Shown here: one piece after another, positions 1 through 7,194 of the stretch
Layout: each line of letters opens with the position of its first letter
Position numbering within the stretch: the stretch's first letter is position 1
Assembly (NCBI GenBank): GCA_027031305.1
Contig: JALVRJ010000283.1
Coordinates: forward strand, 2,031 to 12,314
DNA: 10,284 nucleotides
DNA from: Hyphomicrobiales bacterium
GTDB lineage: Bacteria; Pseudomonadota; Alphaproteobacteria; Rhizobiales; Aestuariivirgaceae
Reading direction: 5' to 3'
Translations under genes and position numbers: made by a program
Notes under the pieces: model-generated
What the model was told of the DNA's origin: nothing
The model's input: the letters and a program-made list of their open reading frames with translations, nothing else
Databases searched by the model: none

Positions 1-1
1 C

Positions 2-268
2 TGGAATACCGAGGCGCTGGCCGGCCGGCTGTTTCCGGCGCGCATTCGCGTGACGGTGCACAACGAGGTGGGGGCGCCGGCGAAGGTGGCCGGCATCATC
101 GGCGAGCACGCGGCCAACATCGAGAATCTGGTGATGACGCACCGGGCGGCGGATTTCTATGACTTCGACATCACGCTGGAGGTGCGCGACGTGGAGCACC
201 TGAATGAAATCCTGTTCGCCTTGCGGGCGGCGGAGGTGGTGGTGGAAGCCGAGCGGATGACGGGATGA
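2..268 (+). CDS. rsh: Bifunctional (p)ppGpp synthetase/hydrolase (Rsh/SpoT family), C-terminal ACT domain only
   Basis: Partial gene: the 5' part lies left of the window and 88 residues to the TGA stop at 266-268 are visible. They match the C-terminal ACT domain of RelA/SpoT proteins: a V-GA-KVA-IIGEHAANIENL stretch, then the MTHRAADFYDFDITLEV strand region and HLNEILFALR. In the family, this domain senses amino-acid or ribosome status and tunes the N-terminal ppGpp hydrolase and synthetase domains, which cannot be seen here. Alphaproteobacteria usually carry one bifunctional Rsh, and the following DUF2062 and acpS genes fit that locus, so Rsh is more likely than a RelA-only enzyme. The GTG at position 50 is internal, not a start. 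Confidence 0.9.
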   Translation, partial: WNTEALAGRLFPARIRVTVHNEVGAPAKVAGIIGEHAANIENLVMTHRAADFYDFDITLEVRDVEHLNEILFALRAAEVVVEAERMTG

Positions 269-397
269 TGCCGGGGGACGGCCCTTTCACGACGCCCCAT
301 GGTGGCCATATTGGGCTGGATTCCGTTTGGCGCATGTGGCATCTGTGCCGATGGAACGTTAACCACGAATTTTCCAACGGTAGTGTAAGACCTTCTC

Positions 398-994
398 ATG
401 TTCGCACGGCGTGAAAAACCCGGCCTGTTGATGCGCGTCCGGCTATTTTTGTTTCCTCCAGGGGGCTTGCGCCGTGCGTGGATGTACATCTGGCACCGCA
501 CCAAGCGTATCTCCGCGACGCCCTACGCCATCGCCGCCGGGTTCGCGGCCGGCGCCTTCGTGTCGTTCACGCCGTTCATCGGCTTCCACTTCATCCTGGC
601 GGGCATCCTGGCGTGGATCCTGCGCGGGTCCATCCTGGCTTCGGCGCTGGGTACGGCGGTGGGCAATCCACTCACCTTTCCGTTCATCTGGTGGGCGACC
701 TACAATCTGGGTGGTCTGATCCTGGGCTATGACCTGAAAAGCGAGATTTCCATCGATTTGCCACATGGCTTCTGGATGATGCTTTTCACGCAGCCGGGTA
801 CGTTCTTCCACATGTTCTGGGAGGCGCTGGGGCCGATTCTGTTGCCGATGCTGGTAGGAGCCATACCCATTGGCGGCGCGGTGGGCATCGGCCTGTATTT
901 CCTCGTCTACAAGGCCGTTGCGCGCTACCAGGAACGGCGGCGCGAGCGGCTGGACACGCGGCGCCGGCACTTGCAGGGGCAGGCGGCGGAATGA
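398..994 (+). CDS. DUF2062 domain-containing inner-membrane protein
   Basis: The 198-residue product matches the DUF2062 family, whose biochemical function is not established. A basic N-terminus (about residues 1-40) precedes a hydrophobic segment at about 41-75 containing TPYAIAAGFAAGAFVSFTPF and IGFHFILA. The conserved loop GTAVGNPLTFPFIW lies at about 85-98. A second hydrophobic hairpin at about 145-173 is followed by a very basic Arg-rich tail (176-191), probably cytoplasmic. The ATG at 398 is chosen because alphaproteobacterial homologues also begin with a short M-F/R-RR-KP segment; no clear Shine-Dalgarno sequence precedes it. It lies 129 bp after rsh and 40 bp before acpS, in the usual alphaproteobacterial rsh-DUF2062-acpS order. 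Family assignment is firm, role unknown. Confidence 0.88.
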   Translation: MFARREKPGLLMRVRLFLFPPGGLRRAWMYIWHRTKRISATPYAIAAGFAAGAFVSFTPFIGFHFILAGILAWILRGSILASALGTAVGNPLTFPFIWWATYNLGGLILGYDLKSEISIDLPHGFWMMLFTQPGTFFHMFWEALGPILLPMLVGAIPIGGAVGIGLYFLVYKAVARYQERRRERLDTRRRHLQGQAAE

Positions 995-1034
995 TCCCTT
1001 CCTGCTGTCGCATCTGGCATGGTCAATCCGGCTC

Positions 1035-1445
1035 ATGATCATCGGCATAGGCAGTGATATCGTCGAGATCGGGCGCATCGATCGGATGCTGCGGCGCCAT
1101 GGCGAGCGATTCCTGAGCCGCATCTTCACGAACACGGAGCGGGCACTGGCCGAGCGACGCGGGACCGGGGCGCTGGCGCCGACGCTGGCCAAGCGCTTCG
1201 CGGCCAAGGAGGCGGCGGCGAAGGCGCTGGGGAGCGGTTTCGCCGGTGGGGTGAAATGGCACGAGATCGAGGTCGTCAACGACGATTGCGGCGCGCCGCG
1301 GCTGCGGCTGCATGGTGGTGCGCGGCGGCGGCTGCTGGCGCTGGTGCCGGAAGGAAGGGAAGCGCGCACGCACCTGACGCTTTCCGACGAGCGGCGCCAC
1401 GCCCTGGCCGTGGTGGTCATCGAGGCCGTGACGGCCAGGTGTTGA
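1035..1445 (+). CDS. acpS: Holo-[acyl-carrier-protein] synthase AcpS
   Basis: AcpS transfers 4'-phosphopantetheine from CoA to a serine of apo-acyl carrier protein, which activates it for fatty-acid synthesis in the cytosol. The 136-residue product has the usual family length. It opens with [15 protein letters not shown], which contains the Mg-binding Asp8. Residues 54-65 ([12 protein letters not shown]) carry the second metal ligand, Glu59. [15 protein letters not shown] near the C-terminus matches the family's final strand region (LSxSHxxxxAxAxV), with Asp where many homologues have His. The ATG at 1035 is fixed by the MIxGIGxDIVEI start; the open frame continues upstream to 870 but that part overlaps the DUF2062 gene and has no family similarity. 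No strong ribosome site is visible, and coupling to the upstream gene 40 bp away is plausible. Confidence 0.95.
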   Translation: MIIGIGSDIVEIGRIDRMLRRHGERFLSRIFTNTERALAERRGTGALAPTLAKRFAAKEAAAKALGSGFAGGVKWHEIEVVNDDCGAPRLRLHGGARRRLLALVPEGREARTHLTLSDERRHALAVVVIEAVTARC

Positions 1446-1472
1446 AGTACCAGCGTCGCGGGTTACGGGGCG

Positions 1473-1500
1473 GGGCGGACAAGTGGTTGTTTTGCCGCCC
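1473..1500 (+). terminator. Weak hairpin after acpS, possible terminator
   Basis: GGGCGG (1473-1478) can pair with CCGCCC (1495-1500). The stem extends inward as CAA/TTG if A1479 bulges out. It starts 27 bp after the acpS stop, in the 178-bp gap before dxs. No T-run follows, so intrinsic termination is doubtful and it may be only a structured spacer. Confidence 0.25.
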
Positions 1501-1623
1501 ATTGCCGCCGCCTGCGGCCATTTGCTGCATTTCATGGCGTGGATTGCCTGTTTGCACGGACGCGAAGAGTATGCTGAAAGATCAAGGGCAATCCTTTTCG
1601 ATACTCGCGGGGCCGATGGTCCG

Positions 1624-3555
1624 ATGAACAGCAGCACGCCATTGCTGGACAGGATTCACACGCCGGAAGACCTGCGCCACCTGCCGAAGGAGGAACTGGC
1701 GCAGCTGGCGAAGGAGCTGCGCGCCGAGCTGATCGCGGCGGCGGCCGAAACGGGGGGGCACTTTGGCGCCGGGCTGGGCGTGGTGGAGCTGACCATCGCG
1801 CTACATTACGTATTCAACACGCCCGACGACAAGCTCATCTGGGACGTTTCGCACCAGGCCTATCCGCACAAGGTGCTCACCGGCCGCCGGCGGGGGCTGC
1901 GCAGCATCCGCAAGAAGGGTGGGCTGGCCGGCTTCACCAGCCGCGCGGAAAGCGCATACGACCCCTTTGGCGCCGGGCATTCTTCGACGTCCATCTCGGC
2001 GGCGCTGGGCATGGCCAAGGCGCGGGACCTGGCGGGCGGGAAGAACAACGTGATCGCCGTCATCGGCGACGGTTCGCTGGGCGCGGGGCTGGCCTACGAG
2101 GCGATGAACCACGCCGGCGCCACCGACACCCGCCTCATCGTGGTGCTTAACGACAATGGCATGTCCATCGCGCCGGCGGTGGGGGCGGTGACGAACTATC
2201 TCTCGTGGCTGGTGTCCTCGCGCCCGTTCCTGAGCTTGCGGGAAATGGCCAAGCAGGTGACCAGCCGTTTCCCGCGCCTGTTGCGCGAGGCCGCGGCCAA
2301 GGCCGACGAATACGCGCGCGGCATGGTGATGGGCGGCACCCTGTTCGAGGAGATGGGGTTCTATTACGTCGGCCCGGTGGATGGGCACGACCTGGACGTG
2401 CTGGTGCCAGTGCTGGAAAACGTGCGCGACGCGCCGGACGTGGGGCCGGTGCTGGTGCACGTGCTGACGGAGAAGGGCAGGGGGCACCCGTTTCCGAAGG
2501 ACGATCCGGAGAAATATCACGCCGTGGCGCCATTCGACCCGAAAAGTGGCGAACAGAAAAAGCCGCCGCGCAACGTGCCCACCTATACGGAAGTGTTCTC
2601 TCGCGCGCTGATCGCCGAGGCCGAACGCGACGAGCGCATCGTGGCCATTACCGCCGCCATGCCTTCGGGCACCGGGCTGGACAAGTTCGCCGAGCGCTTT
2701 CCCGAGCGCATGTTCGACGTCGGCATTGCCGAGCAACACGCGGTGACCTTCGCCGCAGGGCTGGCGGCGGAGGGGCTGAAACCCTTTCCGTGCATCTATT
2801 CCACCTTTTTGCAACGGGCCTATGACCAGGTGATCCATGACGTGGCCTTGCAGAGACTGCCCGTGCGGTTCGCCATCGATCGTGCCGGGCTGGTGGGCAA
2901 CGACGGACCGACGCACGCGGGCAGCTTCGATGTCGCCTCGCTCGTGTGCGTACCCAACATGGTGGTGATGGCGGCGGCCGACGAGGCCGAGCTGATGCAC
3001 ATGGTGGCCACGGCGGCGGCGTTTGACGAAGGACCCATCGCGTTTCGCTATCCGCGCGGGCCGGGCATGGGGGTGGAGGTGCCAGACCGCGGCGAGATAC
3101 TGGAAATCGGCAAGGGGCGGGTGCTGCGCGAGGGCACGGACGTGGCCATTCTGTCGCTGGGTGCGCGGCTGGCGGAAGCCTTGCGGGCGGCGCGCGAACT
3201 GGAAGGCATGGGCATTTCCGTAACGGTGGCCGACGCGCGCTTCGCCAAGCCGCTGGACGTGGCGCTTATCGAGTGGTTGGCGCGCGAACACGCGGCGCTG
3301 ATCACCATCGAGGAAGGAGCGCAGGGCGGCTTTGGCGCGCACGTGCTGGCGCATCTGGCCAATCACACGGAAACCTTGCAACGGGGGCTGAAGGTGCGCA
3401 CCATGACCTTGCCGGACGTGTTTCTGCCCCATGCCTCGCAGGCCGAGCAATATGAGGACGCGGGCCTGACCGCGCGCGATATCGTCGCCAACGCCCTGGA
3501 ACTTCTGGGCCGCCAGCGCCCACCGACCTTCACCGTCATCTCCGGCAACAACTGA
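1624..3555 (+). CDS. dxs: 1-deoxy-D-xylulose-5-phosphate synthase (DXS)
   Basis: DXS condenses pyruvate and glyceraldehyde 3-phosphate, using thiamine diphosphate and Mg, into 1-deoxy-D-xylulose 5-phosphate, the entry step of the MEP isoprenoid pathway and a precursor for thiamine and pyridoxal. The 643-residue length is normal. Visible key residues are His46 ([14 protein letters not shown]) and His77 ([10 protein letters not shown]). The thiamine/Mg motif starts at GDG 148-150 and ends at NDN 176-178. Glu370 lies in [10 protein letters not shown], Arg398 in FLQRAYDQ, and Asp427 and His431 in NDGPTHAG; the last four coincide with E. coli numbering. The C-terminal transketolase domain is intact. 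The ATG at 1624 is chosen because the family starts close to TPLLDxIxxPxDLR; the frame is open upstream to 1483 without similarity. The ribosome site is poor (GGGG about 11 bases upstream). Confidence 0.97.
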   Translation: MNSSTPLLDRIHTPEDLRHLPKEELAQLAKELRAELIAAAAETGGHFGAGLGVVELTIALHYVFNTPDDKLIWDVSHQAYPHKVLTGRRRGLRSIRKKGGLAGFTSRAESAYDPFGAGHSSTSISAALGMAKARDLAGGKNNVIAVIGDGSLGAGLAYEAMNHAGATDTRLIVVLNDNGMSIAPAVGAVTNYLSWLVSSRPFLSLREMAKQVTSRFPRLLREAAAKADEYARGMVMGGTLFEEMGFYYVGPVDGHDLDVLVPVLENVRDAPDVGPVLVHVLTEKGRGHPFPKDDPEKYHAVAPFDPKSGEQKKPPRNVPTYTEVFSRALIAEAERDERIVAITAAMPSGTGLDKFAERFPERMFDVGIAEQHAVTFAAGLAAEGLKPFPCIYSTFLQRAYDQVIHDVALQRLPVRFAIDRAGLVGNDGPTHAGSFDVASLVCVPNMVVMAAADEAELMHMVATAAAFDEGPIAFRYPRGPGMGVEVPDRGEILEIGKGRVLREGTDVAILSLGARLAEALRAARELEGMGISVTVADARFAKPLDVALIEWLAREHAALITIEEGAQGGFGAHVLAHLANHTETLQRGLKVRTMTLPDVFLPHASQAEQYEDAGLTARDIVANALELLGRQRPPTFTVISGNN

Positions 3556-3567
3556 GCGCTCACGCTT

Positions 3568-3590
3568 GGAGCGAGACGTCTCCGTTTTTT
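3568..3590 (+). terminator. Probable intrinsic terminator of dxs
   Basis: GGAG (3568-3571) pairs with CTCC (3580-3583) across an 8-base loop, and a run of six T follows at 3585-3590. It lies 13 bp after the dxs stop, the right place for a rho-independent terminator. The stem is short (4 bp plus a possible T-G closing pair). A competing 5-bp hairpin, CGCTC (3557-3561) with GAGCG (3569-3573), overlaps it, so strength is uncertain. Confidence 0.5.
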
Positions 3591-3700
3591 CGCCCTGCCT
3601 CTTTTCTCATCATTCCAGCAAAGCGCGATGTCATTCAGAAAAAAGTGCAATGCTTTGCCGGAAAATATTATGCCAGAATGCACAAAGAACCACGCAGAAA

Positions 3701-3761
3701 CCCCGCGCCTCCACCCAACCCCCAAATTGTGAAAAACAAGGGCTTGGGTGGGGGCGCGGGG
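3701..3761. repeat. Long inverted repeat (18-bp arms) with an overlapping G-quadruplex motif
   Basis: The left arm CCCCGCGCCTCCACCCAA (3701-3718) is the reverse complement of the right arm at 3744-3761 except at T3710, which would form a U-G pair in RNA read from the + strand. The 25-base loop can pair further, CCC against GGG and TTGT against ACAA. The right side also reads as four G-tracts (3740-3742, 3746-3748, 3750-3754, 3758-3761) with loops of 3, 1 and 3 bases. No T-run follows on the + strand; on the - strand the sequence after it starts TTTCTG. It may act as a two-way transcript barrier or 3'-end protector between dxs and recG, by inference from position. Confidence 0.6.
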
Positions 3762-3824
3762 CAGTCTCACCGGTCAGACATTATACAATCTGGTGTTATG
3801 TAACCATTTGATTCCCCTAACAAT

Positions 3825-4029
3825 CGTCATTGCCGGGCGTGTCCCGGCAATTCAGGGCCGAGGGCTCATGCGGTTATATGTGGCACCGGCCATGCCCCTA
3901 GAAAGATGGTGCTGCATGGCGTCCTCCACGCTCTTGTTCCTTTGCGCCCTCCACGGAACGCAAGGCCCTCACAGTTGGCGACCCATGATGCGAAATGCCC
4001 TGTATGCCCGGCACAAGGCCGGGCATGAC
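3825..4029. repeat. Palindrome-ended intergenic repeat element, about 205 bp
   Basis: Two 34-base ends lie in inverted orientation: 3825-3858 and the reverse complement of 3996/3997-4029 agree at about 26 of 34 positions. Each end is itself a hairpin with 9-bp arms and a 5-base loop: ATTGCCGGG/CCCGGCAAT at 3829-3851 and ATGCCCGGC/GCCGGGCAT at 4004-4026. Many differences between the ends are paired changes that keep both stems intact. Read as protein, the ends give IVIAGRVPAI and KAGHDA on the + strand and MPGLVPGIQG on the - strand, strings typical of spurious ORFs made from short alphaproteobacterial intergenic repeats. It encodes no transposase, and no clear target-site duplication is seen. 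Confidence 0.6.
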
Positions 4030-4090
4030 GCAAGAGTCCGAAAGCACGCAATGGGATTTTCGCTGTCGGAGCCGCCGCGCTCCCACACTC

Positions 4091-6205
4091 TCATCCCGCG
4101 CTCAATAGCGGCACGGCGGCATCGCGCTCGTGCAGGTAGAGCAGATATCTAAGCGCCTGCCCGCGCTTGCCTTGCAGGTGCGGGTCCTGCGAGATGACCA
4201 GCCGTGCGTCGTCCCGCGCCATGGCCAGCAGCTCGTCGTGCAGGGCCAGGTCGGCGGCGCGGAACTGCGGCAGGCCGGATTGCTTCGCGCCCAGCAGGTC
4301 GCCGGCCCCGCGCAGCTTCAGGTCGGCTTCGGCGATGACGAACCCATCCTCCGTCTCGCGCATGACCTTCAGCCGTTCGCGTGCCGTGGCCGTGAGCGGT
4401 TCTCGATAGAGCAGCACGCAGCTCGACGGCTTTTCGCCGCGTCCCACCCGTCCGCGCAGCTGGTGCAGTTGCGCCAGGCCGAAGCGCTCGGCGTTCTCGA
4501 TAACGATGATGCTGGCCTCGGGCACGTCCACACCCACTTCCACCACCGTGGTGGCCACCAGCACGGCAATCTCGCCGCGGCGGAAGCGCTCCATCACCGC
4601 ATCACGCGCCTCGCCCTTCATGCGCCCGTGCGCCAGCCCCACCTTGCCGGGCAGCACTTGCTCGAGCAGGGTGAAGCGTTCCTCGGCAGAAGTGGCGGGC
4701 AGGGCGTCGGAGTCCTCCACCACGGGGCAGACCCAGTAGGCGCGCTCGCCACGCTCCACCGCCGCGCGAAGGCGCTCAACCACTTCGTCAACGCGCTGAA
4801 GCGGAATGGTGGCGGTACGGATGGGCTGGCGGCCGGGCGGCTTTTCGTCCAGCCGCGAGATGTCCATGTCGCCATAGAGCGCCAGCGCCAGCGTGCGCGG
4901 AATGGGCGTGGCCGACATGACCAGCACGTCGGCGGCGTGCTTCGCCTTGTGTTGCAGGGCCAGGCGCTGGTGCACGCCGAAGCGATGCTGTTCGTCCACC
5001 ACCACGAGGCCGAGGTCGTCAAACACCACGTCTTCCTGAAACAGCGCGTGGGTGCCAATCACGATGTGCGCCTCGCCGGAGGCGATTTGCGCCAGCAGCT
5101 CCTTGCGCTTGCGGCCCTTTTCGCGGCCCGTCAGCAGCACGGCGCGCAGCCCCACCCGCTCCGCCAGCGGAGCGATGGTGGCGAAGTGCTGGCGCGCCAG
5201 CAGGTCGGAAGGCGCCATGAGCGCACTTTGCGTGCCCGCTTCCGCCGCGTGCGCCATGGCCAGCAGCGCCACGACAGTCTTGCCGGCACCGACGTCGCCC
5301 TGCAACAGGCGCAACATGCGCTGATCGCTCTCCATGTCGGAGATGATCTCGGCCACCGCGCGGTTCTGCGCGCCGGTGAGTTCATAGGGCAGGGCGGCCA
5401 GCAGGTGCCGGCGCAGCTTGCCGCTTCCCCGCAGCGCCCGCCCGCCGCGGCCCTTCACGTGGTGGCGCACCAGCGCCAGGGCCAGCTGCGAGGAGAGCAG
5501 CTCGTCGTAGGCCAGGCGTTGCCGCGCCGGGGAATCAGGAGCCAGGTCTTGCGCCCGCTGCGGCTTGTGCACGCGCTCAAGCGCCTCGCGGAAGGAAGGC
5601 CAGCCGCGCCGCCTCACCAGTGCCGGGTCCATCCACTCGGGCAGTTCGGGCAGCTTCTCCAGCGCCTGGCGGACGAGCTTGCCCAGCGTACGGGAGGTCA
5701 GGCCGTATGTTGCTGGATAGACCGGCTCCAGCGCGGGCAGGGCGGCGAATTCTTCCTTGCTCAGCACATGGTCGGGGTGGGGAATTTGCGGGCGGCCGCC
5801 ATACCATTCCAGGCGGCCGGAGATGAACCGCTCCTCGCCGACGGGCAGCAGCTTTTCAAGCCACGATCCCCTGGCGTGGAAATAAACCAGCGTCAGGCAC
5901 GCGCCCGTCTCGTCGCACACCTCCACCCGGTAGGGGGCGGGGCTGAAAGGGGGTGGAGCGTGGTGGCGCGCCACGCGTGCGCGGATGGTGATGATCTGTC
6001 CGCTCTCCCTTGGCAGTTCGGAAAGGGCGGGCATGTGCGAGCGGTCGATGACGTCTTGCGGCAGGTGCAGCAGCAGGTCGACGAGGCGGGCGGGCTGTTT
6101 CTCCGGGCGGTCGAACAGGCGCGCGGCGGCGGCGGCGATCTTCGGTCCCGCGCCTTTCAGGGTGGTGATGGGCGAAAACAGCGGGTTGAGCGGCTCCGGA
6201 CGCAT
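4091..6205 (-). CDS. recG: ATP-dependent DNA helicase RecG
   Basis: RecG is a monomeric superfamily 2 translocase that remodels stalled replication forks and Holliday junctions in DNA repair. The product has 704 residues, normal for the family. The N-terminal wedge (OB-fold) region lies at about 70-150. Helicase motif I (GDVGAGKT) is at 303-310, the DEQH box at 404-407 and SATPIPRT at 431-438. TTVVEVGVDVP lies at 552-562 and HQLRGRVGRG at 581-590. The RecG-specific translocation (TRG) region, GFVIAEADLKLRGAGDLLG..QSG, is at 621-644. The ATG at 6205 is preferred: AGGA lies 8 bases upstream and the LNPLFSPITTLKGAGPK start is family-typical. The frame is open further upstream to 6472, but that stretch runs through the transporter gene. 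It lies 91 bp after that gene on the same strand and converges on dxs. Confidence 0.97.
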   Translation of the reverse strand: MRPEPLNPLFSPITTLKGAGPKIAAAAARLFDRPEKQPARLVDLLLHLPQDVIDRSHMPALSELPRESGQIITIRARVARHHAPPPFSPAPYRVEVCDETGACLTLVYFHARGSWLEKLLPVGEERFISGRLEWYGGRPQIPHPDHVLSKEEFAALPALEPVYPATYGLTSRTLGKLVRQALEKLPELPEWMDPALVRRRGWPSFREALERVHKPQRAQDLAPDSPARQRLAYDELLSSQLALALVRHHVKGRGGRALRGSGKLRRHLLAALPYELTGAQNRAVAEIISDMESDQRMLRLLQGDVGAGKTVVALLAMAHAAEAGTQSALMAPSDLLARQHFATIAPLAERVGLRAVLLTGREKGRKRKELLAQIASGEAHIVIGTHALFQEDVVFDDLGLVVVDEQHRFGVHQRLALQHKAKHAADVLVMSATPIPRTLALALYGDMDISRLDEKPPGRQPIRTATIPLQRVDEVVERLRAAVERGERAYWVCPVVEDSDALPATSAEERFTLLEQVLPGKVGLAHGRMKGEARDAVMERFRRGEIAVLVATTVVEVGVDVPEASIIVIENAERFGLAQLHQLRGRVGRGEKPSSCVLLYREPLTATARERLKVMRETEDGFVIAEADLKLRGAGDLLGAKQSGLPQFRAADLALHDELLAMARDDARLVISQDPHLQGKRGQALRYLLYLHERDAAVPLLSAG

Positions 6206-6296
6206 GGGTTCATCCTGTTTGACCGCCCACCACCCCGCTCCCCGGCATGGCGGGCGAGGGCTGGCCACGGGTTTGCGGGCCTTGCGTGCGGCCCCA

Positions 6297-7070
6297 TCAG
6301 GCCGGGAAATAGATCTTGATGAAATACCAGATGGTGAGTAGCACGGCGAGCACGCCGATGATGCCGCGCAACAGCCGCGGATTGACCTTTGTCGCCAGCC
6401 AGCCGCCCAGCCAGCCGCCGGGCAGGGCGCCGGCGAAGGTGATGAGGGCGATGGGCCAGATGACGCGCCCACCGATGATGAAAATGCTCACGGAGATGGT
6501 CAGCAGCAGGGCGGTGACGACGTTTTTCAGCGCGTTGGCGGTGGCCGGCGGGAGGTCCGTGAAGACCGCGTAAAGCGAAATCATGAGCACGCCCAGCCCG
6601 GCACCGAAGTAGCCGCCATAGACGGCGAAGAGAAACTCCAGCAGTCTTTGCAGGCCGGTGTGGGCGGTGCGCCCCAGGGTGCGGCGCAGCCAGCCGCCGA
6701 TATGGCGCGAGAAGATGAACATGATGGTGGCGAAGGCCAGCAGCCACGGCACGATGAACAGAAAGGCGCGCTCGGCGGTGGCGAGCAGCAGCAGCGCGCC
6801 GGTGGCGCCGCCGACGGCGGCGGTGAGGATGCGCGCGCGCACCGAGGGCTGCGTGATGTCGACGACATGCCATTGCGGCAGGACGGCGGAAACGCGCCCA
6901 CCCCACAGGCTGAAGGCGGAGGTGGCGCTGGCCGAAGTGGGCGGCAGGCCGATTTCCAACAGCGCCGGAAAGGTGAAGAAGGTGCCACCACCGGCCAGCG
7001 CGTTGGCGGCGCCGCCGAACAGACCGGCGAGGAACAACAGCAGGATATCGGTGAGGCCGATGCCGATCAT
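6297..7070 (-). CDS. TauE/SafE (TSUP) family membrane transporter
   Basis: The 257-residue protein is almost entirely hydrophobic, with about eight predicted membrane segments in two halves. Each half opens with a glycine-rich family motif: AGGGTFFTFPALLEIGLPP at about 26-44, followed by SASATSAFSL, and GGYFGAGLGVLMI at about 152-164. TSUP proteins export or import small sulfur-containing or organic anions such as sulfite and sulfoacetate; the substrate cannot be read from sequence. The ATG at 7070 gives the normal short N-terminus before the first segment, although the ribosome site is weak. It lies 124 bp downstream of the CDF gene and 91 bp upstream of recG, all on one strand. Co-transcription with the metal exporter is possible but unproven. 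Confidence 0.88.
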   Translation of the reverse strand: MIGIGLTDILLLFLAGLFGGAANALAGGGTFFTFPALLEIGLPPTSASATSAFSLWGGRVSAVLPQWHVVDITQPSVRARILTAAVGGATGALLLLATAERAFLFIVPWLLAFATIMFIFSRHIGGWLRRTLGRTAHTGLQRLLEFLFAVYGGYFGAGLGVLMISLYAVFTDLPPATANALKNVVTALLLTISVSIFIIGGRVIWPIALITFAGALPGGWLGGWLATKVNPRLLRGIIGVLAVLLTIWYFIKIYFPA

Positions 7071-7194
7071 GGGAAGTCCGCCGTCGAGGAGATGATGTTT
7101 AGGGACCGTGATGCGTAAAAATGCGGCACTCAGCGGTGGCGGTCAAGCGATCGGGCCGGCGCGCGCCAGGAGGTGCCCCGGCTGGGCCGTTCGC

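Larger units (their letters stand above)
3556..4090. other. 535-bp noncoding gap between converging dxs and recG
   Basis: No convincing gene is present. Short open frames exist on both strands but lack ribosome sites and recognisable domains, and their best-looking peptide strings come from palindromic repeats. From left to right the gap contains the T-tailed hairpin after dxs and an AT-richer stretch (about 3590-3700). That stretch holds a loose dyad, CCAGCAAAGC at 3615-3624 against GCTTTGCCGG at 3652-3661. Next come a strong hairpin at 3701-3761, a palindrome-ended element at 3825-4029, and a small hairpin near the recG stop (GGAGC 4068-4072 with GCTCC 4079-4083, no T-tail on either strand). 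No tRNA or other structured RNA gene was recognised. Confidence 0.7.

Noticed and set aside
1544..1575. Possible dxs promoter TTGCCT ... TATGCT
   Set aside because: The spacer is 20 bp and no better-placed -35 exists; there is no sign of a MerR-type operator in it, so I do not call it.
1616..1627. Three-codon frame (ATG GTC CGA TGA) whose stop overlaps the dxs ATG
   Set aside because: It could be translational coupling, but it has no ribosome site and such short overlaps arise easily by chance.
1801..3450. 549-residue open frame antisense to dxs
   Set aside because: Shadow of dxs with His/Arg/Gln-rich low-complexity composition and no recognisable family.
4068..4083. Hairpin GGAGC/GCTCC just after recG as terminator
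   Set aside because: Only 5 bp, and the following bases on the recG strand are A-rich rather than T-rich.
3898..4086. Open frame on the - strand containing MPGLVPGIQG
   Set aside because: This peptide is a common translation of alphaproteobacterial intergenic palindromes and there is no ribosome site or domain.
3748..4152. Open frame of 134 residues on the + strand in the dxs-recG gap
   Set aside because: It runs through the palindrome-ended repeat, its only familiar strings are repeat-derived, and it overlaps the end of recG.
4130..6319. 729-residue open frame on the + strand antisense to recG
   Set aside because: It is a long shadow produced by high GC; the opposite strand carries every RecG motif, and this frame has repetitive Q/R/H-rich composition without domains.
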